A DNA stretch of 64,000 nt, taken from contig CAVZQE010000022.1 of NCBI GenBank assembly GCA_963777325.1, positions 558,001 to 622,000 of the forward strand. Reading direction: 5' to 3'. Below the pieces are notes generated by a model that made no database searches, was not told the DNA's origin, and saw only the letters and a list, made by a program, of their open reading frames with translations. The stretch is from JAFAXA01 sp963777325. Its GTDB lineage: Bacteria; Pseudomonadota; Alphaproteobacteria; Acetobacterales; Acetobacteraceae. Shown piece by piece: positions 35,892-44,958 of the stretch. The translations under genes and the position numbers were made by a program. Positions within the stretch are counted from its first letter, which is position 1, and every line of letters starts with the position of its first letter.

Positions 35892-37616
35892 ATGAAAAAA
35901 GAACCGAAGGATCTGCGCAGCCATCGCTGGTTCGGCGTCGAGGATTTGCGCGCTTTCGGCCATCGTTCGCGCATGGCGCAGATCGGCTTCTCGCACGAGG
36001 ACTACGCCGGCAAGCCGGTGATCGGGATCATGAATACGTGGTCCGATCTCAGCCCCTGTCACTTTCACTTCCGCACCCGCGCTGAGGAGATCAAGCGCGG
36101 CATCTGGCAGGCGGGCGGGTTCCCGGTCGAGATCCCGGTGCTGCCGGTGACCGAGCAATTCATGAAGCCGACCTCCATGCTCTATCGCAACCTGCTGGCG
36201 ATGGACACGGAGGAGCTGATCCGCTCCCAGCCCTGCGACGGCGTGGTCTTGATGGGCGGGTGCGACAAGACCGGTCCGGGCCTCATCATGGGCGCGTTAT
36301 CCGCCGGCCTGCCGATGATCTTCTTCCCGGCGGGCGCGCAATTGCGCGGGCACTGGCACGGCAAGACGCTCGGCAGCGGATCGGACGCCTGGAAGTATCA
36401 CGCCGAACTGCGGGCCGGAAACATCACGCCGGAGCAGTGGAGGGAGATGGAAGGCGGGATGAACCGCTCCTTCGGCGTCTGCATGACGGCGGGCACCGCG
36501 GCGACGATGATGCTGGCGTCGGAGGCGATGGGCTTGAGCCTGCCAGGGTCGGCCGGGATCCCGGCCGCCGACGGCGCGCATCCGCGCCTGGCGACCGAAA
36601 CGGGTCGGCGCATTGTCGAGATGGTATGGGAAGACAAGGGTCCGTCCGCGATCCTGAGCCAGAGCAGCATCGACAATGCGGTCCGGGCCACGATGGCCTT
36701 CGGCGGCTCGACGAACGCCATTCCGCATCTGATTGCCATGGCGCGCCGCGCGGGACTCACGCTCGATCTGGACCGCTTCGACGCCATCAGCCGTCAGGTG
36801 CCGCTGATCGCCAATTTGCGCCCGAACCATGGCGAGTTTCTCATGGAGGACTTCTTCTATGCAGGCGGCAGCCGCGCCTTCCTTGCGCGCCTTGCGCCGT
36901 TCCTTGAACTCGAGGCAAGGACCGTGACCGGGAAGACGCTCGGCGAGAACATTGCCGGGGCGGAAGTCTACAACGATGACGTGATCCGCACGCTGAACAA
37001 CCCCATCCAACCGGAGGGCGGTCTGTCGGTTCTGCGAGGCAGCCTCGCACCGCGTGGCGCCGTGATCAAGCATTCCGCGGCGGATCCGAGGCTGCTGCAG
37101 CACACCGGCCCGGCGATCGTGTTCGAGAACTACAACCACATGAACGAGAAGCTGGATGACCCGGAGCTCGACGTGACGCCCGATAGCGTCCTGGTGCTCA
37201 AGAGCGCCGGGCCGCAGGGCGGGCCGGGAATGCCCGAATGGGGCATGTTGCCGCTCCCGAAGAAGATGCTGAAGCAGGGTGTCCGCGACATGGTGCGGAT
37301 CAGCAACTCGCGGATGAGCGGCACGAGCTATGGCACCTGCGTGCTGCATGTCGCCCCCGAGAGCCATGTCGGTGGCCCGCTGGCCTTTGTGCAGGACGGC
37401 GACCCGATCCGCCTCGACGTGAAGGGCCGTCGCCTCGATCTGCTGGTCGAGCCTGGGGAGCTGGACCGCCGCAAGGCAGCCTGGACGCCTCCGCCCCGAC
37501 AGTATGCACGGGGTTACACCTCGCTGTTCCTCGACCGCGTGCGCCAGGCCGACGAGGGAGTCGACCTCGATTTCCTGGAATACGGGCCTCCGACGCCCGA
37601 GCCTGAAATCCACTGA
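35892..37616 (+). CDS. IlvD/Edd family sugar-acid dehydratase (L-arabonate dehydratase-like)
   Basis: 574 residues. Fe-S dehydratase that removes water from an aldonate to give a 2-keto-3-deoxy acid. Cluster cysteines: Cys56 (SDLSPCHFHFR), Cys124 (MGGCDKTGPG, with Lys126) and Cys197 (SFGVCMTAGTA). N-terminal RSHRWFGVEDLRAFGHRSRM and GKTLGSGSDAWKYHAELRAG resemble L-arabonate and related sugar-acid dehydratases more than IlvD or Edd. Exact substrate (arabonate, fuconate, galactonate or xylonate) is open. First gene of the catabolic cluster; the LysR gene is divergent. Confidence 0.9.
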   Translation: MKKEPKDLRSHRWFGVEDLRAFGHRSRMAQIGFSHEDYAGKPVIGIMNTWSDLSPCHFHFRTRAEEIKRGIWQAGGFPVEIPVLPVTEQFMKPTSMLYRNLLAMDTEELIRSQPCDGVVLMGGCDKTGPGLIMGALSAGLPMIFFPAGAQLRGHWHGKTLGSGSDAWKYHAELRAGNITPEQWREMEGGMNRSFGVCMTAGTAATMMLASEAMGLSLPGSAGIPAADGAHPRLATETGRRIVEMVWEDKGPSAILSQSSIDNAVRATMAFGGSTNAIPHLIAMARRAGLTLDLDRFDAISRQVPLIANLRPNHGEFLMEDFFYAGGSRAFLARLAPFLELEARTVTGKTLGENIAGAEVYNDDVIRTLNNPIQPEGGLSVLRGSLAPRGAVIKHSAADPRLLQHTGPAIVFENYNHMNEKLDDPELDVTPDSVLVLKSAGPQGGPGMPEWGMLPLPKKMLKQGVRDMVRISNSRMSGTSYGTCVLHVAPESHVGGPLAFVQDGDPIRLDVKGRRLDLLVEPGELDRRKAAWTPPPRQYARGYTSLFLDRVRQADEGVDLDFLEYGPPTPEPEIH

Positions 37617-37658
37617 GTACGCGCGGCGATCGTCAACCGAGCGCGGAGAAGAAGCACA

Positions 37659-38744
37659 ATGGAGATCACACGCCGCGGCTTGCTGACCGGCGGAGCGGCG
37701 GCCGCTTCGGGCATGGTGCCGGCCGGGGCTGGCGCGCAGTCGTTTTCCTTCGCGCCGAACCAGCGCTACCCGGACCCGGCACTGCAGATCCTCGACCCGA
37801 GCTTTCTGAAGTACCGGATCTACAGCAGCACGCTGGAACAGATCGGCACGGGGATGCGCTGGGCCGAGGGACCGGTCTACTTCCCCGAGGGCGGCTACTT
37901 GCTGGTCAGCGACATCCCGAACAACCGCATCATGAAATACAGCGAGAAGGACGGGAGCTTCGGCGTCTTCCGCAGTCCGTCGAATTACGCGAACGGCAAC
38001 ACGCGCGACCGCCAGGGCCGGCTGGTGACGTGTGAGCAGTCCGTCGTGCGGCGCGTCACGCGGACGGAGCAGGATGGCTCAATTACCGTGCTGGCGGACA
38101 GATATCAGGGCAAGCGGCTCAACGCTCCGAATGACATCGTGGTGAAATCGGATGATACGATCTGGTTCTCGGACCCACAGTTCGGAATCCTGGGTGATTG
38201 GGAAGGGGACAAGGCGACCCCGGAACAGCCAAAAACCAATGTTTTCCGGATTGAGAAGGACGGCAAGCTCACGGCCGTGATCACGGATCTCGTCAATCCG
38301 AACGGGCTCGCCTTCTCGCCGGATGAAAAGAAGCTGTATGTGATCGAGTGGAAGGGAACGCCGAACCGCAGTATCTGGAGCTATGATGTAAACCCGGACA
38401 ACTCGGTCGCCAACAAGACGAAACTGATCGACGCCGGGGACGGCGCCCTGGACGGCTTCCGGGTGGATCTGGACGGAAATCTCTGGTGCGGCTGGGGCAG
38501 CACGGGGGCGCTCGCCGACCAGTCGTCCGACGTCAATGGCCGCCATGTGTATCCGTTGAAGGGCAAGCCCGAGGATCTCGACGGCGTGATGGTTTTCAAC
38601 GCGCATGGGAAGCCGCTGGCGCACATCAATTTGCCGGAGCGCTGCCCCAACGTGGCCTTCGGGGGCCCGAAGAACAATCGTCTCTACATGGCTTCCAGTC
38701 ACTCCCTTTACGCCATGACGTTCGAGACTCACGGGGCGAGGTGA
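37659..38744 (+). CDS. SMP-30/gluconolactonase family lactonase with Tat-type signal
   Basis: 361 residues. Six-bladed propeller lactonase, opening sugar lactones to aldonates. The N-terminus EITRRGLLTGGAAAASG has the twin-arginine motif, so it is probably exported folded to the periplasm. Propeller markers: GMRWAEGPVYFPEGGYLLVS DIPN, NGNTRDRQGRLVTCEQ, NAPNDIVVKSDDTIWFSDPQ, NPNGLAFSPDEKKLYVIEW, DGFRVDLDGNLWCGWG, which carry the metal-binding Glu, Asn and Asp. Lies between dehydratase and importer. Periplasmic lactone hydrolysis followed by import is inferred. Confidence 0.9.
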   Translation: MEITRRGLLTGGAAAASGMVPAGAGAQSFSFAPNQRYPDPALQILDPSFLKYRIYSSTLEQIGTGMRWAEGPVYFPEGGYLLVSDIPNNRIMKYSEKDGSFGVFRSPSNYANGNTRDRQGRLVTCEQSVVRRVTRTEQDGSITVLADRYQGKRLNAPNDIVVKSDDTIWFSDPQFGILGDWEGDKATPEQPKTNVFRIEKDGKLTAVITDLVNPNGLAFSPDEKKLYVIEWKGTPNRSIWSYDVNPDNSVANKTKLIDAGDGALDGFRVDLDGNLWCGWGSTGALADQSSDVNGRHVYPLKGKPEDLDGVMVFNAHGKPLAHINLPERCPNVAFGGPKNNRLYMASSHSLYAMTFETHGAR

Positions 38745-39097
38745 TCCGCGCTGACCGGCCACGAAGCATCGCAGCCGCGGCGCCCCCTCCAGGTGTCCCG
38801 TTGTGATGAAGGCGCATCCGGCGCATCCTGGCGCCTCGAACTTGGTCGGCAGGCCATGACGCAAGCCGCCGGTGAGAGCGGTGCGTCGAACTTGGCGTTC
38901 TCGCAGCCGTTCGCGGTCGGGAACGGGTACCGGGGCGGCCTGCTGGCCGATTTCCGGATCGGTCGGAAGTCTCGCCGGGCCGCGCCGTTCCGGCGCAGCC
39001 GCGTCCGGACTCGGTGCGTGATGGCAATCCGCTCGGCCTAGGGCGGCGGATCAACGGCGAGGTCGAGCGAACCTGACAAGCTTTACGGGAGGACAAT
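38745..39097. other. Intergenic region without a convincing gene
   Basis: 353 bases between the lactonase and the MFS gene. No open frame here resembles a known protein on either strand. The last part holds GGGAGGAC, the ribosome-binding site of the TTG-started MFS gene. Composition is GC-rich with no clear promoter; no repeat or tRNA was found. Confidence 0.5.
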
Positions 39098-40573
39098 TTG
39101 TCTGAGGCTACAAACGCCTTCGCGGCCCGGCGCGGGAACGTCCGATGGACGATCGTGGGGATGCTGTTCGCCATCACGATCGTCAACTACGCCGACCGCG
39201 CCTCGATCGCCATCGCCGGCCCGGTAATGAGCAAGGCACTGGGCCTCAGCGCGGTGCAGATGGGCTTTGTCTTCTCCGCCTTCGGCTGGTCCTACGTCGT
39301 CTGCCAAATCCCCGGTGGTTGGCTGCTCGACCGGTTCGGCTCCAAATCGGTCTATTTCTGTAGCATCTTTTTCTGGTCGGTGTTCACGGTCCTGGTCGGG
39401 ACCGTGGGCTGGTTCGGCGCGTCGGCCGTCTACGCTTTGTTCGTGCTGCGCCTGCTCGTCGGCCTGGCCGAGGCGCCGTCCTTCCCGGCCAACAGCCGCA
39501 TCGTCGCCGCCTGGTTCCCAGCCAACGAGCGCGGCACGGCGTCGGCCATCTTCAACTCCGCCCAGTATTTCGCGACCGTGCTGTTCGCGCCGATCATGGG
39601 CTGGATCACCTTCAATTTCGGCTGGCCCGACGTGTTCTACTTCATGGGCGTGGTCGGCCTCGTGGTCAGCCTGGTCTGGCTCGTCGTGATCTATCCGCCC
39701 AAGAGCCACCCGCGCCTGGGCGCGCCGGAACTGGACTACATGGAGCAGGGCGGCGCGCTGGTGAACATGGACCAGCCGGCGGCATCCGGCCATGTGAGCC
39801 TCGCCAAGCTCGACTTCTCCGAACGCGGCGGCGCGCTGGCTGAGGTCGACAAGCCGGCGGGGCCGGTGCGCCCTGGGCCAGCCAAGTCCAGCGGCAACGA
39901 TCTGTTCTATATCGGCCAGCTTCTCTCCAACCGCATGATGCTCGGCATCTTCCTCGGCCAGTTCTGCATCAACGCCATCACCTATTTCTTCATCACGTGG
40001 TTCCCGGTCTACCTGGTCCAGCAACGGCACATGTCGGTGTTGAACGCCGGTATCGTCGCCTCCATCCCGGCCATTTGCGGCTTCCTAGGAGGCGTGCTGG
40101 GCGGGATCTGGTCCGACATTCTGCTGCGCCGCAGCTGGTCGCTCACCTCCGCCCGCAAGACGCCGATCGTCGCCGGCATGATCATGTCGATGGCCATGGT
40201 CATCTGCAACTATGTTGACGCGCAGTGGCTCGTGGTGCTGATCATGGCCGTGTCCTTCTTCGGCAAGGGCGTTGGCGCGCTCGGCTGGGCCGTCGTCTCG
40301 GACACCGTGCCGCGCGAAATCGCCGGCCTCTCCGGCGGGCTGTTCAACCTGTTCGGCAACATCTCCTCGATCACCACGCCGATCGTGATCGGCTACATCA
40401 TCCAGGCGACGGGGTCATTCAACGGCGCTCTGGTGTTCATCGCCGCCAATGCGCTGGTTGCCATCCTGAGCTATCTGGTGGTCGTCGGCGAGATCAAGCG
40501 GATCGAGTTGAGAAGACCGGCAAATATCCCGGTCGGGTTGCACGAAAGCGATCCGAGGCCGGCGGCGAGCTAG
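39098..40573 (+). CDS. MFS transporter, sugar-acid (GudP/DgoT-like) type
   Basis: 491 residues from a TTG start with GGGAGGA at six bases. Twelve membrane helices. Anion:cation symporter family marks: TIVNYADRASIAIAGPVMSK, GWSYVVCQIPGGWLLDRFGS, RLLVGLAEAPSFPANSRIVA AWFPANERGTA, and the central loop ending in QGGALVNMDQ, as in glucarate, galactarate and galactonate importers. The cytoplasmic loop has an imperfect duplicate (MEQGGALVNMDQPA and SERGGALAEVDKPA). It likely imports the aldonate made by the lactonase. Confidence 0.9.
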   Translation: MSEATNAFAARRGNVRWTIVGMLFAITIVNYADRASIAIAGPVMSKALGLSAVQMGFVFSAFGWSYVVCQIPGGWLLDRFGSKSVYFCSIFFWSVFTVLVGTVGWFGASAVYALFVLRLLVGLAEAPSFPANSRIVAAWFPANERGTASAIFNSAQYFATVLFAPIMGWITFNFGWPDVFYFMGVVGLVVSLVWLVVIYPPKSHPRLGAPELDYMEQGGALVNMDQPAASGHVSLAKLDFSERGGALAEVDKPAGPVRPGPAKSSGNDLFYIGQLLSNRMMLGIFLGQFCINAITYFFITWFPVYLVQQRHMSVLNAGIVASIPAICGFLGGVLGGIWSDILLRRSWSLTSARKTPIVAGMIMSMAMVICNYVDAQWLVVLIMAVSFFGKGVGALGWAVVSDTVPREIAGLSGGLFNLFGNISSITTPIVIGYIIQATGSFNGALVFIAANALVAILSYLVVVGEIKRIELRRPANIPVGLHESDPRPAAS

Positions 40574-40600
40574 CGCCTGCTTGTGGACGGGTTGCGGAAC

Positions 40601-40641
40601 GAGATTCCGGCTTGGGCAGTCAATGTGCCAAGCCTCATCTC
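40601..40641 (+). terminator. Stem-loop after the MFS gene
   Basis: GAGAT...GGCTTGG pairs with CCAAGCC...ATCTC around a seven-base loop, with one bulge; about 14 paired bases in all. It starts 27 bases after the MFS stop. No T-run follows, so it may be Rho-dependent or a processing site between importer and aldolase messages. Confidence 0.45.
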
Positions 40642-40747
40642 GAAGCCGTAAACCCCCGTGATACCGTTGTCGCGCTGATTGTGAATGTGGCCGCAGCGTC
40701 TTGGGTTGTCGAGCTGCCAACGTAACATTGTCGGGAGGAGTTGGGCC

Positions 40748-41512
40748 GTGGATCTGCCAGTGAATACCTTTAAACGCGCGCTCAAGGCGGGGCAGAAGCA
40801 AATCGGGTTGTGGAGCAGCCTTTCGAGCCATCTCTCCGTGGAACTGCTTGCGGGAGCGGGCTTTGATTGGCTCCTGCTCGATACGGAGCATGCGCCGAAT
40901 GATCTGCCAATGGTGCTGAGCCAGCTTCAGGCAACGGCCGGCGGCACTGCGCATCCCGTGGTGCGGCCGCCCTGGAATGATCCGGTGATCGTGAAGCGCT
41001 ATCTCGATGCCGGCGTGCAGAGCTTTCTCATTCCGTTTGTCCAGAACGAAGCGGAGGCCCGCGCAGCTGTCGCCGCCACGCGCTACCCACCTCAGGGCAT
41101 CCGAGGCTACGCCTCCGCCTCGCGTGCTTCGCGCTACGGCCGGATCAGGGACTATCACCGCCGCTGCCAGGACGAAATCTGCGTTCTCGTGCAAATCGAG
41201 ACACGCCAGGCGCTTGGAAATTTGGAGGCGATCGCAGCCGTGGAAGGGGTAGACGGCGTGTTCGTCGGTCCTGGCGATCTATCCGCCGACATGGGTTATC
41301 TCGGCCAGACGGGGCATGCCGATGTGGTCGCCGCGATCGACGATGCCATCGAACGGCTCAAGGCCTGCGGAGTCCCCTCCGGCATTCTGACCGGCGATGA
41401 GGCTTTGGCGAGCCATTTCATCGAGCGTGGTTGTGCCTTCGCGGCGGTCGGTAGCGATGTCGGGATCCTCGCACAAGGGTCGGAGCGGCTGGCCGCGCGT
41501 TTCAAAGCCTGA
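40748..41512 (+). CDS. HpaI/HpcH-family class II aldolase
   Basis: 254 residues from GTG with GGGAGGAG upstream. Metal-dependent pyruvate aldolases of this family cleave 2-keto-3-deoxy acids to pyruvate and an aldehyde. Active-site features: LLLDTEHAPND (His48 base), VVRPPWND (Arg73), VQIETRQAL (metal Glu) and GPGDLSADMG (metal Asp). As last gene of the cluster it would cleave the dehydratase product, completing lactone to pyruvate. Exact specificity is not determined. Confidence 0.9.
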   Translation: MDLPVNTFKRALKAGQKQIGLWSSLSSHLSVELLAGAGFDWLLLDTEHAPNDLPMVLSQLQATAGGTAHPVVRPPWNDPVIVKRYLDAGVQSFLIPFVQNEAEARAAVAATRYPPQGIRGYASASRASRYGRIRDYHRRCQDEICVLVQIETRQALGNLEAIAAVEGVDGVFVGPGDLSADMGYLGQTGHADVVAAIDDAIERLKACGVPSGILTGDEALASHFIERGCAFAAVGSDVGILAQGSERLAARFKA

Positions 41513-41557
41513 TCCGTCGTGCGGCCCGGGAGGCGAGCACGCGAAGGGCGGACCCAT

Positions 41558-41611
41558 GTGCTCCCGCCAGGCCTTGCCTCGACGTGCTCCCGCCATGCCC
41601 TGCCTCAAGGT
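41558..41611. repeat. 26-base tandem repeat, two copies, intergenic
   Basis: GTGCTCCCGCCAGGCCTTGC CTCGAC is followed directly by a copy starting GTGCTCCCGCCATGCCCTGC, differing at a few bases. It lies in the 211-base gap between the aldolase and HemY stops and ends near a CCGGCATGAC sequence, common in dispersed alphaproteobacterial intergenic elements. Function unknown. Confidence 0.55.
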
Positions 41612-41723
41612 CCGGCATGACTAGCGGTCCGTCCGTCAGGATGCGCGGCCGCCCCTTCGCACGTTCGCCTCGCGATGCCCTTCGAGAGCCGACGCCGTTC
41701 CGCCGCAGTCGCCAGACGAAGAA

Positions 41724-43028
41724 TCAGCCGGGAATGGCGACCGATTCTCCCGTCTTGTAGGGCATGACGGCGCCTGGCTTTTGGGTGGCGGTCCAGGCGA
41801 GGCTTCCGGGCGTGCCGCAGACGGGGCAGGCGGCCCGCCACTCATCCTGCGACGATCCACAGGCCGAGCACCGCCATGCCGGGTCCGGGTCCGCGACGGC
41901 AGCGGCCCGCAGCGCGTCCCGCTGGGCCGCCCGGCCCTCCGCTGAATCGCCGGCTTCCGCCTCCTCGATGTCGGCGAGCAGCATCCAGACGCGCCTGTCG
42001 TTCAGTCCGGCGGCGCGCGCGGCCTCGGCGTGGCGGCGCGCCTCGTCGGCCTGTCCAGAAGCGAGCGCGGCCTGGCCCAGCAGGAGATGCGACTCGGGAT
42101 GATCCGGATTTTCCTGCGACAGACGCTTCGCGTCCTGCAGGCGGGAAGCCGCATCGGTATGGACGGAGAGCGCCAGGTCGGCGAGGTCGGGATGCGGAGC
42201 GACCGCCCAGGTACGGCGCAGAACCTCCTGTGCCCGGTTCTCGCGGCCGGCTTCCCGCAGCCTCCTTGCATAAGCGATCGCGGCCGGGGCGAGCGTCCGG
42301 TCCTCGGTCCAGGCCTGCTTGGCGAGGCGGAGCGCGCGCTTGGGATCGCCTTCCGCCTGGGCCGCCGCCGTGGCCAGGGCCGCCTTCGGCGCGTCCGGGT
42401 CGGCCAGCGCCAGCGCCTCCGACCAGGAGCCGACCCGCATGGCGAGCTGGGCGCGTTCGCCGCGCAGCCAGGCGGCGCCGGGATGCGCCTCCTCGGCCTT
42501 GCGGGCGAGAGACGCGGCTTCCTCCCAGTCCTTGCGCGCGATCGCCTGACGCAGCAATCCGCGCAGGCCGAGAAAGGCGGAGTCCGGTCGCGCCGCGAGC
42601 GCCTGAAACGCGGCTTCGGCTTCGCGTTCGCGTCCGGAAAGCCGCCCGGCCTCGGCGGCAAGCAGCAGCACCTGCGGCGTATCGCCGAGCGCGCGGCGTG
42701 CCCGCGCGGCCTCCCGGCGTGCGTCTCCGGTATCGCCGGCCGCGAGCGCGACCAGCGTGCGCGTGACGGCGAGGTCGCCCGCTCTGCGCCGGCGCGCGTC
42801 CCGCCTGCGGCGGGTCGTCCGGGGCAGGAAGAAAATGCCCCGGATCAGCCGGATGAGCACATAAAGCAGGATAAAGAGCGCCAGCAGGCCAAGGGCCACG
42901 ACGGGCGTCGCCGCCTGGAAGTCGAGCCTGCCGACATGTGCCGAGACCGTCCCCGGCAGAAGCGCGAACTGCCAGGCCACGAAAATGAGAATCGCGGCCA
43001 GGATCAGGAAGAAGATGACCCGGCGCAT
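41724..43028 (-). CDS. hemY: HemY-like TPR membrane protein with C-terminal zinc ribbon
   Basis: 434 residues. Two N-terminal membrane helices (RRVIFFLILAAILIFVAWQF and PVVALGLLALFILLYVLIRL), HemY_N region, then TPR-like helices across the cytoplasmic or periplasmic body. The C-terminus WRCSACGSSQDEWRAACPVC G is a four-cysteine ribbon reminiscent of LapB. The name HemY denotes the proteobacterial TPR protein beside hem genes, not protoporphyrinogen oxidase. The start overlaps the mitofilin stop (TGATG). In Alphaproteobacteria this neighbour of Mic60 is also called Orf52. Confidence 0.85.
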   Translation of the reverse strand: MRRVIFFLILAAILIFVAWQFALLPGTVSAHVGRLDFQAATPVVALGLLALFILLYVLIRLIRGIFFLPRTTRRRRDARRRRAGDLAVTRTLVALAAGDTGDARREAARARRALGDTPQVLLLAAEAGRLSGREREAEAAFQALAARPDSAFLGLRGLLRQAIARKDWEEAASLARKAEEAHPGAAWLRGERAQLAMRVGSWSEALALADPDAPKAALATAAAQAEGDPKRALRLAKQAWTEDRTLAPAAIAYARRLREAGRENRAQEVLRRTWAVAPHPDLADLALSVHTDAASRLQDAKRLSQENPDHPESHLLLGQAALASGQADEARRHAEAARAAGLNDRRVWMLLADIEEAEAGDSAEGRAAQRDALRAAAVADPDPAWRCSACGSSQDEWRAACPVCGTPGSLAWTATQKPGAVMPYKTGESVAIPG

Positions 43029-44251
43029 CAGGCGTTCGCGGCCATGGTGGCAAGCGCGGCACGCGCATCGAGGAGCGCCTGAGCCCGGCCTTTCCAATCC
43101 GCCATGGCCTTGGCGCCGGGACCGCTGAGGTCATTCAGGGCCTGGACCGCGCCCCGCAAATCTCCTGCGAGGAGCGCCTCTCGGGCACGGGCGATCACCC
43201 CTCCGGCCGGGTTGCCGAAGATGACGCGATCGCCCTCGCGCAGCATCACGGCCGTCTGCGCGCGCATCCAGAGCCGGTCGAGCAGCGGCTTGCTTGTATC
43301 GGTGTCCGGCACGCTCGCCTGCTCGGCGGCGTTCGCCGCCTGGTTGAAGCTGAGCAGGAGCTCCGACTGGGTCGGCGGCGCCTTGTCGGCGAACCGGGCC
43401 AGGGCAGGCGGCGCGTTCGGCAAGATTCCGATCGGCTGTCCGGAGTCAAGCGCGCTCTGGGCCGCCTGAATACGGGCGATCCTGGAGGCGCGGTCCGCGA
43501 GCGAGGAGACCTGGCTGGCCTCCTTCTCCGTGACGCCGAGCCGTTTCTCGACCGTCTGGAGCTGGTCGGGCAATTTCAGGAGCAGCTGCGACTGACTTGT
43601 GAGGGAGCCAATCTGGGCTTCTAGCCTGTCCATCCGGTTGGCGAAGCCCGTCTCTAAACCCTGCTGGCGGGCGGCCAGCTGGTCCTCGCGCGTCGCGACG
43701 GCGTCTACTCTCGTCGCAAGATTGCCGAGATCGGCGCGGGTCGCCACGTCGGGGACGATCTTCCGCTCGAGATCGGCGGCCCGGCGCTCGATGTCGCCGT
43801 TTTGCTTTTCGAGGGCGGCGAGCCGATCCTCGATCGGCTTGAGGTCCACCGCCGCGGACGCCTCCCCCTGCGGCCTCTGCTCGAGCGCGGTCAGCCTCTC
43901 CTCGAACGGCTTGAGGTCGGTCGGCGCGGGGGTTGGGCGCTGTTCCAGGCGCCCGACCCGCTGCCCCATCGCGGTCACCTGTTGCCCAATGGCGGCGACC
44001 TGCTGACGCAGCTGTTCGAATTCGGCGGGAGCGACGCCCGGCTGTTGCGGCGGCACGACCGGATTCCGCCAAACGTAGAAAAGCCCGCCCGCCAGGATGA
44101 GGAAGCCGATCAGCCCGAGGATCGGCCCCAGTGCAAACCCCCGGCGCGGGACCGGTCCGGCCACGGCGGGTTCGAGGGGGGCGGGTTCGACGGTGGCCGG
44201 TCCGGCGGCGGGTTCGCTCTCGGGAGGGGGCAGCGCTTGAGTGTCCGTCAT
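43028..44251 (-). CDS. Mitofilin (Mic60-like, COG4223) membrane-shaping protein
   Basis: 407 residues. A Pro/Glu/Ala-rich N-terminus, one membrane helix at ~41-61 (LGPILGLIGFLILAGGLFYV), a long coiled coil (EFEQLRQQVAAIGQQVTAMG through LKLPDQLQTVEKRLGVTEKE) and a C-terminal helical mitofilin domain (LLLSFNQAANAAEQASVPDT, IARAREALLAGDLRGAVQAL). This is the alphaproteobacterial homologue of mitochondrial Mic60, which bends inner membranes at crista junctions and is typically encoded beside hem genes. It overlaps hemD (ATGA) and hemY. Confidence 0.85.
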   Translation of the reverse strand: MTDTQALPPPESEPAAGPATVEPAPLEPAVAGPVPRRGFALGPILGLIGFLILAGGLFYVWRNPVVPPQQPGVAPAEFEQLRQQVAAIGQQVTAMGQRVGRLEQRPTPAPTDLKPFEERLTALEQRPQGEASAAVDLKPIEDRLAALEKQNGDIERRAADLERKIVPDVATRADLGNLATRVDAVATREDQLAARQQGLETGFANRMDRLEAQIGSLTSQSQLLLKLPDQLQTVEKRLGVTEKEASQVSSLADRASRIARIQAAQSALDSGQPIGILPNAPPALARFADKAPPTQSELLLSFNQAANAAEQASVPDTDTSKPLLDRLWMRAQTAVMLREGDRVIFGNPAGGVIARAREALLAGDLRGAVQALNDLSGPGAKAMADWKGRAQALLDARAALATMAANA

Positions 44252-44949
44252 TTCAGCAGCGCGAGCATCTCGTCCTGGGTGGGGTGCGCGGCGGTTTTCA
44301 CGCTGCGCCACGGGAGCCGCTCTAATGCCACGGCCGCCGGTTTTCCGATAGCCACGGCGTCGATTTCGGCGACCCATTCCGACATTCCTGCGGCTTTGAC
44401 CAGGCGCACGAAGGCGCGGGCGGTATCGGCGGAAAAGAACAGGGCGGCCTCGAGCGCACCCCCTTGCAGCGCCTCCGCCGCGCGCTCCGGCAGCGCCGGG
44501 GGGATGGCAATCGCATACACGGCATGCCGGAGCACGCGGAAGCCGCGATCGTTGAGGTCGAGTTCGAGCGGCTCGCCAAGCCCCTCGCGGGCGGCCAGCA
44601 GCAGCGGTCCGCGATCGGGCGAAAAGAGCTTGGTCGCGACGCCCGCCAAAACCTGCGCGTCGGCCCCCGCGCTATGCACCGCGGTGAAGCCCGCCCGCCT
44701 TGCGGCGTCGGCGGTCGCGTCCCCGACCGCGAGCAGCGGCTTGCCGTGAAAGGCCGCCGGGATCATGTCGATCGCGACCGCGCTCGTGACCAGCACGGCC
44801 TGGACGGTTTCCGGGGACGGCAAGGTCGCCCGCACCGGCCTGATCTGAAGCATGGGCGCGATCACGGGCGTGAAGCCGAGGGCCGCGACCCGCGAGGCGG
44901 TCTCGGAGGCCATCGGTTCGGGTCGGGTGATGAGGACGGATTTTGACAT
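44248..44949 (-). CDS. hemD: Uroporphyrinogen-III synthase
   Basis: 233 residues. HemD closes and rearranges hydroxymethylbilane to uroporphyrinogen III. HemD is weakly conserved; recognisable parts are SVLITRPEPMASETASRVAA, PLLAVGDATADAARRAGFT, LLLAAREGLGEPLELDLNDR and AIGKPAAVALERLPW. Position directly after hemC (nine-base gap) is decisive. The 3' end overlaps the mitofilin start. Confidence 0.9.
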   Translation of the reverse strand: MSKSVLITRPEPMASETASRVAALGFTPVIAPMLQIRPVRATLPSPETVQAVLVTSAVAIDMIPAAFHGKPLLAVGDATADAARRAGFTAVHSAGADAQVLAGVATKLFSPDRGPLLLAAREGLGEPLELDLNDRGFRVLRHAVYAIAIPPALPERAAEALQGGALEAALFFSADTARAFVRLVKAAGMSEWVAEIDAVAIGKPAAVALERLPWRSVKTAAHPTQDEMLALLK

Positions 44950-44958
44950 CGGAAACCC

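Noticed and set aside
38857..39041. Short open frames between lactonase and MFS genes
   Set aside because: No homology-like pattern, no good ribosome-binding site.
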